Shown here in pieces: positions 20,678 through 32,600 of a DNA stretch of 64,000 nt; the first letter of the stretch is position 1, and each line of letters starts with the position of its first letter. Position numbers and translations under genes: made by a program. The notes beneath the pieces were generated by a model that was given only the letters and a program-made list of their open reading frames with translations, ran no database searches and was not told the origin of the DNA. The stretch covers positions 7,672,587 through 7,736,586 of the forward strand of contig CM055102.1 of assembly GCA_029204225.1 (NCBI GenBank), given 5' to 3'. This DNA is from Diphasiastrum complanatum (Eukaryota > Streptophyta > Lycopodiopsida > Lycopodiales > Lycopodiaceae).

Positions 20678-23600
20678 CTGCAAAAAATTTCCAAATTAAC
20701 ATAAATGTCCTGCACATTGTTAGCTTGCTTTCGTTCAAGAAACTGATCAAAAAAAGAAAGGACAAACAAAATAAAAGAGCTGCAAAGAAACACTCAAGTA
20801 CGGGGAAGAAAAACATCTATGTAATCTATAACTCAAAAAAACAAGCTGCGAGGAATAGTTGATATATTTCTTTTCAATTGCAAGATTTTCATCCCTTAAC
20901 ACAATATACACAACTTCATTGTGAAAAACGTATAGCATATGCACATGAACAAACTGATGGCACTGAACTATTCATTATTATGGAAGTAATATAATCATGT
21001 ACAAAGGTTGCATAGGGGAAATGAGGTCCCCAGGGGTGGTGAAACCAACACTGGGAAAGATACGGATGTTTACCTTGCTTCCCTCCTAGATTCATCATAT
21101 GTAAGCAAAATTAAGGAAAAAAGAATAGACAAAATGATGAAGCTCCAAGAAACTCAAATGCGGCTTCTTCAGAAAGTACATGAAATCAGTCTTGAACATC
21201 CCCAAACACACAAACGCATATTGCTAAAAATATATCTTCCTCAAATATGCACCATTCACAATTTTCATTTTGCTTTCACTTGATTATAGAGGCTGAGCTC
21301 CACGATACATGGTAAAAGTAAGTCACCTGGGTGCCGCTGGAGACTGGATGCCACATAGCAATAGCATTTGAAGTCCCTGCCTGAACACGAGATACATTTG
21401 CAATAGATGACAAGCGACTGCCTAAAGCTGTGGCCGAACGGACTACTGTTCTGAGAATACGTGTACGTTCGATCTGTTCTCGAAACTCATTGACCCATGC
21501 AGAAGCTGTTACCTGGCAAGCACAAAATAAAAAAGCCTTGTACAATGAACATGCCAACATAACTCAGTGCTTAAGAAAAGGTAAGCATTACAAAAAATAC
21601 AATGCCTCACAGCTTCACATGCAACAATTATTAGTAAGAACACAAACAGAAATTTATATCTGGAACATTTTTGCATTCTCTTATGCATATTGTAGTATTC
21701 AAAGACTGTCCAGCAGATAGCTGATTTCTTGTAGAGGATGAAGCAACAGAAGTATTGAAAATGAGCCATTTGTCATCATGATAGGTAAAAAGGAATAAGA
21801 CGAAGTATGGCCATTCAACAACTTCCTCAACTGGTTAAGAACTAAACTCTAGCCGAAACTACATAGCACTATTCATAACCTTAGTTGCCCGTTCCGGAAC
21901 GGGACTCCCCAAAAAAATATAAAAAATACAATTTCTTTGACAAAGAACAAAAAAACCATATGCTGAGAGTTGATAGACAGAACGGGCAACTAAGCGTTTG
22001 GCTTCCATTTAGGATTGCGTTCTGGTTCTATAGTTGATCGCAGTTTTATGCATTATGCTTCTACGGGTTATCTTGGTTGCAAAATTCCTTCCATCATAAA
22101 GGCTTCTGTGAGTAGTGGCTTCGTTCAGAACAAAGCATTGGAGATTAAGGAACAGAATCAAGATATATAGTGTGACTCAGACAGCGATTCTAGCTCGGAT
22201 TTTTTAATAGATTGGATGGCGATGATATTGGTAAGAAATCCAGGGAGAATGGATGTCGTGCAAAAAAGAGATCAAGAATCAATTATGCTGATATGTTTGA
22301 GCAGGTTAAAGGAACAGTAGTGCTGCATATTAATTTCTCCATGAAGCAAGATCTGCCTTTAGGACAGGAATTGTTGAACCGCTTGCCAGCCAATGACAGC
22401 TTTTGGGATAATGGTATTGCTTTCTATAAGCCACATTCAAAGGTTTGAGCAAGCGTCCCTGGAACTTTTGAAGACTGCAGTGTTAACGTCATATCGAGAC
22501 GCTTGTAGGAAATCAAAGTGCCACGATCCTTCTAAAATTCAATCTCCATATACAAGAAGAAGAAGAAGAAGAAGAAGAAGAAGAAGAGGGAGAGGGTTAG
22601 GCGCCCTCAAGGAGAGAGAAAGTAGTAGCAATGCTTGAAAGGGAATGAATTACAAATGAATGATGAGTACATATAAATAGGCCTTTCAAGGGCCTAGACT
22701 CTTTGCAAACTCTAAGTTCTAGAACCTTCCAAACCAACTACTAATTATAGGGCACCCCCAAAAGTCAAGATAACGTCCGTTAACATAATTAGACTTTACT
22801 TGGACCCATGAGTTACTACTAGACCAAAATTGGGTCCAACTTAACTAAAACTGACTTAACACGGTCTAAATAATAAACCTAACCCATGGTTACACAAGTC
22901 TCGACCTTTTGGGCCAAAGTAACCTATGGGAAACTAACATTATTATTATTTCTACCACCCTCCTTAAATGATGATGTAAAAAGCTTGAAGTAGTCGAAGT
23001 AGCCGAAATCTCAGCCCCAATCATGCCCGATGTAGAAGAGATGTAGAATACGAAGTGTGGTAGCATCAAGTCGAAGAGTGAAGACAAGCATGCTCCATCC
23101 AAAGTTAGTAACCAAAAAACCAGCCACAAGCCGAAATATGGATTTGCAATCCATAAATGGTTCTCACATGATTCTGTTGGAATATCAATCCACACTCTAG
23201 AGAGACCTATCAAACAGGGCGGATAGCTCAATGGTAGAGCATCCCATCCGGTATGAGGAAGGTCTTGGGTTCGAATCCTAGTCTGTCCATCCATATTATG
23301 ATTTATGGATTTCTAACATGGTATCAGAGCCAAGTTAGACCTAACAGTTCATGGTGTCAAAGCCATGGTTAGGTGGCCCAAGTTGTGGGGCAGGTGACAG
23401 CTAGGACCCCAACCAAGTGTGGCTTGAGGGGGGGTGTTGGAATATCAATCCACACTCTAGAGAGAACTATCAAACAGGGCGGATAGCTCAGTGGTAGAAC
23501 ATCCCATCCGGTATGAGGGAGGTCCTGGGTTCGAATCCTAGTCTGTCCATCCATATTATGATTTATAGATTTCTGACAAATTCCATAAGTCTTCTTACCA

Positions 23601-26600
23601 CAAGAAACATAAAGAAGAGTATGATACTCTTACATCCTCCCGAATCTTACTATCAGTGATCTGCTCACCAACACTAGCTAGGTAAGACAACACCGTCATC
23701 ATAAGAAGTAAGCATCAAAACAGGAAAATCAGCATAAGGTACTATTTTTGATGAGGCATGTGTGTTTCCTCCAAGGTGAAAAGATGCTTTGTTATCCCGC
23801 AAAGACTCGGACAGCCAACAAGAGGCTGTAGCAGGCTGTCCTACAGCCACAAAATCACCAACACTTTGTTGTCCAAAGTGTTCCAAATGTAGACCTTGCT
23901 GTCCAAAAACCTTCCACGAGCCGTTCCCGATGCATAATAGGATGCTCACGATGTAACATAGGCTGAAAATGAGCAATAAACCATGGCTGAATATGTTGTC
24001 CACCATTAGTACAAAATGGCTTCGAAGAATGCATGATTTCAGCCTTTTCCAAAACATTAACTTGAGAAGCTTGCACTTGTAGAAAGACAATGATCAAACT
24101 TTGCATGCCTTTGCTTTTCTAAAAAGATGAAGTAGAGAGGAGAAAGCATGATGATGAATCTTTTATTCTGTATATCTTTAAAAGTATTTCCCAAGCACTT
24201 TTAGAGGTCTTGCAAAATCTCAAATGATATAAGATGGATCTTGTTATCGATAAAATCTTGATCATCACGTCGATGCCAAACCTCCGCTTGCAACTCCATG
24301 AAAAATAGTTGATGCCATCCAACATACCTTCGCCCGAACAAGTACGAATCACCCAAATCTCTTGCAATAAGAACCAGCCAAGAAGATAAACTTTTTCAAA
24401 CCCTAAATGTGCCCTAAAAGAAACAAAAACCAGCAAGTATCAAATCTGAAAAATCAGCACTGGAATGTGTCAAAACCACACATTAGATGGATGTAAGAAC
24501 CTGCCCTCCTACAAGCCTTGTGTGCTGAAAATTTCAGCCTGCAATTGCATTACAAACTCAAAAAACCAGCAAGCAAAGAATTAGGTTAGCCTCAAACAAA
24601 ACTTTTTCCGGAACCCTTCTTTCTTGCCAAAAAGTGTGAACAATACACACACGGATAGGGCTGTTGCAAACACCCTACAAATGGTAATATGTTGTCCAAT
24701 TTTTAGCCTCAGAATGTGATGATCATCACAAAAAATTAGCACCTTCTTCCTGCACTAAGAAGCAAAGTGTCCATATGCACCACAATAATTGTAATTCCCC
24801 TTCCTTTGAGGTGTAGAAGAGGTAGACGAGAATTGTACTTCTGACATTTGCAAGTTCTCCATTCCTTTGCTCAACTGCTTGTGGTGCTCCTTTGTTTTTG
24901 CCTTTACCTTTCTTCTTGTCCTTGGCTGAATTATGCTTCTTTGAAGCAAAGGCATGCTCTTGGAAATCCTCCCTCTTGGAGAGACTAACTCCTCATCTTC
25001 TCATGCAACAAGAGACCATATACCTCTTCATAGGTAGAAATTTTGTCCCTCACAGATATCATTATAACAAAGTTCTAAAAAGCATCTGACAAGTTATTCC
25101 AAACTAGGCATTACTCTTTAATAACCTACCGTCGATGGTGTTTTAATTAAGCTAACACCTAATAATGGAATAAACCTCTCAAATTTGTCTTTGCTTTCTC
25201 TTTCATAAAGTGTTGGTCCACCTTACTTGCTTCGTCCTTGCATGGTAGACTAGATTTCTTGCAAGCTGAATACAACTTTGGTTGTTGCAATGTAACAATG
25301 CAGGTCCTACTTGAGCGATTGGCATATCATCAAGTACCAAATAGATTCATAAGAAGTCCTCATAGTGCCTTCTACTCAACTTCAACAGATGAGAAAGCAA
25401 TAGTGGGTGGGTTACTTCTTGTTGCACCAAAAAATGGCCTCTTTAGCGGATGAGAAAGCAATAGTAAGTGGGTTACTTGGTGCAATGTTTCATGGACCTT
25501 TTCAACTTGCCTTTTCGAAACAGGTTTGAAACACGTTTGAAACTGCAATCTTGAGAAAGCAACGATGATGGTTTTAGGGTTTTTATTTGGGGAGGATTGC
25601 ACCATGTTCAATGATCTGTCCCTCTTTGATTGTTTCCCAATACCACCTAGGTAACTTCTTCCTAGCGGTAGGTGATGTGGATAGTGACCATGTATCCCAT
25701 GGTGTTGTCCTAGTCTTTCGCTTATCTCCAATCTTGCTCTCTTGTAGTTGGCCAAATTGAGGTCTCAAACTAAGATGTTCAAGGTCCTACTCGTGCAGTT
25801 GCTCTTGAGGCTCACAAAACTCTTGACTAGTACACGTAACAAACTTTGTATCAAGCTTCTTCCACAAGTCCTTAGATATATGTGCTTATGTTGTGCACCC
25901 AAATGCTTGAAAGCTGCCCACTTTCGGCTTCTTACAGTTGTCCGCTTCTTCAAGCATAATTTTTTTAAACTCTTGGTTGGGCTTTTGTTCAATAAATTGA
26001 CAACAATTGCTATTACTTTTGCCCCTTGAGTACGCTCCTTGCACACTCAATGATAGACTGTTCTTTTGCTCGGCCATGCCATTCTGCTGCAATGTCTGTG
26101 GAGCGACAAACTGTCTCTTTATCCCACATGCATTGCAAAGATTTTGAAATCATTGAGACTCTTTAGCTTGTTTCCTGTGTGATTTTCCACCAAAGCTTCA
26201 AGTTTCTATCTAAGGAAAATCGAACCACACATTTCATAAAAAAATCATCCATGAAAGCCATAACGTAGTACAACCCTCTTGCAAATCTAGTTTGCATGGG
26301 ATCGCACAAATTTGAATGCACAAGCTCAAGAATACCGTATACCATTGTAGGTATTCCCTTTGGAAACTGTTGCTTTCCCTAATGCAAAAGCCTCACATAT
26401 TGTTCTTTGATATTGGCAAATTTTGATAGCTGAATGACCATACCTTTCATGCTTGATTTGAATCTTTTATCAACCAGGCCTCTTGACCAGCAATAGCTGT
26501 GTAAAGCTTGTAAAGACCCCCTTGTTGCGTTCCCTCCCCTGCCACCTTGGGACTTTGATCTTTGTCTTTCACCAACCAAGTAGATTCATCAAACTCTACC

Positions 26601-29600
26601 AACATTTTTAGTTGAGTATTGGCACCAACAAATAACAAGTTCTTGGCCAACCCTACTATCACCCCACCTAATGATAGTTTCACAAGAACTGTGCCGTTTC
26701 CTTTCACCTTGTGTACAATTTCTCTACGAGGTGCCACATGTTTCGAAATAAATGTAACATCCACCAAACATGGATTCCAACGACAGAGCTGTTGTAAATA
26801 AATCAGGTCCACCAGATTTTGTTTCGTCTACAACTTTATCAATAAAGTGACCTTGTCAGTTCTTACCTTTCTTTTGATCACTTTGCTTCTTATGGCATTC
26901 AAAAGCGAAATGCTAATACTCACCAGAATAGTTGCAATTGCCCTTCCTCTTGGGTTTAGATGACGAATCGGTGCTTGTCTCCTCTCCAATCTGTAACTTG
27001 GACGCCTACCACGCCAAATTTTGCTTTTGAGTTCTTGCCTTTTCCTTTGCCTTTCTTTTGAAAGTTCTGCTTGTTCTTATAAGCAAATTCATACTCTAGA
27101 TTATCTTGTCTCCCAAACCAATTCTTCCTTCTCATATCCTTTTTTAATAGAAGACCACATAACTCCTAAAAAGTCAGGAATTTCACCGTAGCTAAAAAGG
27201 ACATAACATGATCTTGATAGTTAACTGATAAGCTCAGCAAACTATAGATACAATACTACTGTCACTTGGTGTCTCCCCAATAGAAGCAGGTTGGTCTATG
27301 AGATCAAGGTTAGTAACGTGATCATTGATTGTAGCACTTGCCTCAATTTCGAGAGTATGTAACTCCTTCTACAAGTAAATGGCTGAATCCCCAATCTCAC
27401 AGACAGTATGTTCCATGCTTCCACTGAATCCCTTGCATGGCAGATGTGAAGAATAATGTTTTCTTTGATAGAAAGATAACCCTATGTGCTTTCTATCTTT
27501 TGCTTATGTAGTTCAGATGAATGTACAAGCTCTCTACCTGCAATACGTTTGTGCATCTAACCTACAAATACTCTAGGGTGCTGGTGCTGTGAACAAGGAT
27601 GTCGTAGCATTTGGTCCATGCTATGCATGATGGAGTCAATAGCCTAAGACTTTGTCATTGCAATCCATAACATAGTTACCAGGGAACATGTTCCCACTTC
27701 CTGGGAAAGGGGGAACGTCGTTCCTGCATGCTCCCAAACACGGAAACTTGGGGGCACGTTCACATAGTAAGGGGAATGTGTTCCCAGGCATTCCCCTTGC
27801 TGCATGAATTTTAATATCAATTTTTGGCCCTTTTTTTTCCCATTTTGGCCTAATGTTCCCACTTTCAAGGCTTATTTTTTCCCTCGCAACATACATATCA
27901 TAGTTGCCCAGAAATGCGTTTCTGGGCAAAAACGTTTCTAGAAACGCGTTTCTGGGCCAGAATCGCAGGAAAAAAAAACAGATATTCATTATATTGCATT
28001 GCTTTGTAGGTTATACTAAATTGTGCCTTTCCTAGTTGTCCCTCAAAGAAACTCATATCTCTATCAGTAAAAGTTACCAACCGAGGACCCATCAATTATC
28101 CCTTTAACACATTCAATGTTGTCAACATTTGATTGAGTCATGACAGCTTGTGATTGAATAGCCACGACAAGTGTTTGACGATGATCCTGCATCAAAGGTT
28201 GATAGCAATCAACTCAATGGGCTTCTCATTATGGTCTAATTTTGAACTTGATGTCGAGGTCAGTTGTGTTGTAGCTGAACCTGAGAATGGTAACTAGTAG
28301 GAATGAGAGTGCTCTGGAAGTTCAAGCAAATTGGCATCATAGGCCTCATTGGACCCAGTAGTAGCTCTAAATGAATTGACAGAAAAGATATCAAAAGTAG
28401 CACAACAAGCCACTCTGACTTTCATGACAGGATCTTACAGGCATTGTTGCACCCACACTGGACCACATTGTACCCGAAACATTCGGCAACCTACATAACT
28501 GAACTGCCTTTAATAAACGCTTTAATTTGATACCCATATTGCCCACAAAAAAAAAAAAAACCAAAAAAAAGGTTTCCCGAAAACGCTCCCCCATTTCAGA
28601 AACGCGTTTCTAGAAACGCAATGCAACTATGATACATATTATCTACAATTTGAGTGCTTGAATTATAATCTAAAGAATATATAATCTCTTACAAAACAAT
28701 TATTTACATGTGATGATGTGATGTTCCCTTGTTCTGCCATTACAAATAGAACAGTGCCAACTTTATGAGCATGTAATATTGCTTAGAAGAATAATGACTT
28801 CATCGATGCCAACTAAAATCTTCCTAAATTTGTGGGAGAGCTAGTATAGAGTGCCCGAACAAGTATATCACAAAGTAGATTGACAATCTATAAATTCCAT
28901 GCATTAACATAATGGAAGTAGACCCCTCGTAATTGAATAGTCCAAACGACGCTATATGGGTCACAATTGACCGTTTGACCAAAAATGGCTCACTTGATTC
29001 CGACTAAAACAACCGTTAGAGTTCTAGAGTTAGCAAGGTTGTTTATAGATGGGCTATTTGTACGATCTCCCTTCCGGCATAGTCAGCGACCGGGATAGTA
29101 AGTTTAATGGAAATTTTTGGAGGGCAGTATTCCATCATCTCCATACTAAACTAAACATGAGTACCACTGACCATCCACAGACGGACGGTCAAACAAAAAA
29201 GAGTAAATCAGGTGCCGGAGGATATGCTTCGAGCATACGTCAGCAAAAAGCAGACTAATTGGGAGGAATATCTCTCGATATTAGAGATTGCTACCAAACA
29301 TTCCGCTACGAGATACAGCCCATTTATGCTGATGTATGGCTTTCAGCCATGCTCACCCACAGTTGTAGGGTTTAAACAAGAAAAAGTTGAAGCAGCTAGA
29401 AACTTTTTAGGAGACCTAAACCAAATGATAGAACATGCTAAGCGTAGCATTAGGCAATCCCAGGATCGGGCCAAGCATTACACAGACGGGATGTACAGTT
29501 CTCTGCTGGTGAGAAAGTCTATTTACGAGTCCCAGTTGACTCTAAAACCCTCAAATCAGGAGTGTGTGCTAAATTGTCTCTTAGGTATTGTGTCCTTTTA

Positions 29601-32600
29601 CCATTAGTAGGAGACTAGGCGAGGTCACCTATGAACTAGAACTCCTGTAAGGTTTTTCCAGTCTTTCATGTAAGTTAGTTACGAAAAGCCTTAACCAGAT
29701 CTGAAAATCTGGTAGGGGACAGTGTTCTAGTTCTCCCATTGGATTCTCAGCAACTTCCACATGAACCAAAGGAGATCCTTAGTAGTAGAGAGACGCAGAC
29801 CCGTCATACTCTATACCAAGAATATCTAATCAAGTGGACGGATCAGCCTGTTGAGAATGCCACTTGAGAAAAAGGCAGCGTCTTTCGCAAGTTATTTCCA
29901 AACTTTGTCTTAGAGGACCAAGATGGTTCTTAAGGGGGAGGGAGTGTTACGAGCCTGTAACCAATGCCGAACCCTAGAGAACACAGGAGGTCAGATACCA
30001 CAGTTAGGGGCGTGTCCAGCGTACACGTCCAATAGGGCGAGACAGTGTAAGTAGTGTGCCCCAACACGGACCATAGCCATGACGGGCCTAACACAGCCTA
30101 GGGACCCTGTCAGCAGGATAGGGCCCCACATTGGGTCCTCGTCAGTGCCACGTGGCCGACACTTGGCAGTATGCATGCTATCAATCCTCACACTGGGATA
30201 GGAGGGGCTTACTCCATATCAGGGAGTTGGCAAGGTTGGGAGAATCAGTTAATGTTTGCCCTATTGTGGTGTTTAGATCTCTTACAGATACCTATTTAAC
30301 CCCTTTGGCTAAGCAATAACATTATTGTAACCTATACATTTATTGTCTATGGATGAGAAATGTACAAGCCCTCATATACCTAAGACAGTAAAAACACTGC
30401 TACATCCAAAAGATGAGGCCAATTATGATCATTTTGACAATTTGTTTAATACTTACAGAAGCGATCTAAATGGGTAGTCATAAAGCAAATCTCCTCCAGC
30501 AAAATGAAGCTTGCAAGAGCTTAGAGGATCGAGTAAGACATGCACAGAAAGTGATTTGGGAGGCATGAAATCAGCACATTCAATAATGTCAGAACATACA
30601 CACCTACTCATGCCACATTGTAATTGGCTGTCAATAAAAAATCTGAGATTGAATAAAACATTGATCACAACAAAAGCAAGTTACATATGCTTTTCTTATC
30701 TGGCAGGTCCATTAGAATGCATTCTACGGTAGCTGAGTATGTCTGTGAGTGCATGTTTATGTATATGTGTATGTGTGTGTGTATGGAGAAAGGCCTCTAA
30801 CAAACAAGCTCACAATTCCATGTATGTTTACATGTGTAGCTTCGTAAAAACTACGATTCAGTAGCATGAAGCACTATCAATTCACAAGTGCAATTAACAT
30901 CTTGAAACATTAACTACTTACTTCTGCTCGCAAATCATCCACTGAAGCAGCTGAGAAAGTGGGAACTAGATCGGAACCATTTACAACTGATGTGACAAAC
31001 TCCTTGCCTGACTCTGCCAGATCCCACGTCATACATGCAGCTGCAAAGTCATACAGTCCATATACAAGAATATTTAAGGACAAAGAAAAGCATAACAAGA
31101 CAAGGCAAATCTGATTGTTCACTATCACTGAGTCAGAATAAAGTGTTCTGTTGACCTGTATCAACAGAACACTTACCGAGCCTAACAGATTCATGAACTA
31201 ACTTAGACCTATTTGACCCCATAGGTCAACAGAACACTTACTGAGCCTAACAGATCCATAAATTTAGACTTATTTGACCCCATATAAGCATTAAACGGGG
31301 CATCATCTAGACACAGCATTATATATGCAGAGGTGAAGTTGAGAACAAAAGAATCCAATGGCTTCCGAAATAGCAAATAGAAAAACCAGTTTTTAGCAAC
31401 TTTTACGTATCAATGTCTTTTGGTTAACCAAAAGTTCATAAGACTGAATAGAGTATATTACAAGTTTGTTCATGCTATGAAATTGTAGAATGTCTCTGAG
31501 ACAAGTTAAAATAAACTAGCATGAGGCTGATAGTACAGCAGTATGATAAACATGAGTACATTAAGAAGATTGACTAAAACTATGAAGAAAAGCATAAACT
31601 CTGAATCTATCTATAGAATTGAGGATAAGCGATAAATGACAAATGGAGATAAGTGATCATCCGTAACATCCTGCCTTAGAGGTCAAGAAATAGAAGAAAT
31701 TGTGGTTGTTGTCGCAGATGCAGGAAGTGCAATGCGTGGTGTACACCGTGACATCTGAGAAGAGGTAGATATGCATTGAAGCATAAGTCTTTGAAGCGGC
31801 TGGTCTCCTGTTTGACAATGATGTCCTCATCTAAATCCAAATCATCTGTCAATGGTGACACCTAGAGGAAAAGGATGTGATAAGGGACTGCATCTATGTG
31901 CTGTTGCTGGTAGTGCAGCATCTCTCACTCCTTAGAACAAATATATTGTGTCATAAACTCATCTCTAATCCTGGGATATCAAGGAACAGAGTGTGACAAA
32001 CTACTCTCGAAAGAGGGGGTTCACTCCAATAGTGCTAGTAATCATATTAGATGTCGCCCTCCATGATCTAAAACATCCCACCACTCTCTTATATAAATTC
32101 ATGACTATCAATAGTCTCTGGTGAATAGTGAACATTTCAAAGCCTCTGAATGAGCAAGTGACCGCAAGGTACATAATCAAAGCAAGCCTAACATCAACAA
32201 GGTGACAATAAACTTGCTCCTTCCATGACTTGCCTCCTTCGTGAGTGTCTTGAGAATAAAAAGGTAATCAATGGTGGAAAGGTGTGCTCTAAACCCTCCT
32301 ATCTCACCACATGTGGTTGTCTAGCCTGCTTAGTGCAATCTCAAGAATGGTCACTTAGGGCTTAGCCATGACATGACCAATCATTGTAGTCCATTGGTTT
32401 TATGGGCTCAAAGGGTCTCTGCTCTTGTGAATGGGGTGAATGATGTTGGTTCACCAAGAGATTTGGTATCGAAATATGACCATTCTATTGCAGTTAGTAG
32501 CCAAAGGGGGGACAAAATGTCAATGACATGGATGAGGAATTCGCCTTTGAGATTCTCATAATTACGTTTCAACAACTCAATGGCTTCATGTACCATGTGT

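Larger units (their letters stand above)
23175..23578 (+). mobile_element. TRIM (miniature LTR element, 404 bp) with a tRNA-like sequence in each LTR
   Basis: A complete small LTR retrotransposon: LTR1 23175-23318 and LTR2 23435-23578, both exactly 144 bp and differing at 7 positions by my count (about 95% identical). An initiator-Met primer-binding site (23319-23330) follows LTR1 with no gap, the internal region is only 116 bp without coding capacity, and a polypurine tract GAGGGGGGG (23426-23434) abuts LTR2. The flanks GATTC/AATTC differ at one base and look like a 5-bp target duplication. These are the defining features of TRIMs (known class). Unusually, each LTR holds a 72-nt tRNA-like sequence with A and B boxes in the sense direction. 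No TTTT occurs anywhere in the element. It sits in intron 5 of the lipase gene, antisense to it, inside an older minus-strand copia relic. Confidence 0.93.

Noticed and set aside
22553-22590. Arg-rich protein tail
   Set aside because: Translation of an AGA microsatellite in a probable LTR.
23217-23288. Functional tRNA gene
   Set aside because: The anticodon loop lacks U33, the anticodon stem has a mismatch, and the sequence lies at the same place in both LTRs of a TRIM, so it is a captured promoter-like module and not a tRNA gene.
22890-23554. Minus-strand open frames starting Met-Asp-Gly-Gln-Thr-Arg-Ile-Arg
   Set aside because: They are antisense translations of the tRNA-like sequences in the TRIM LTRs, present twice because the LTR is duplicated.
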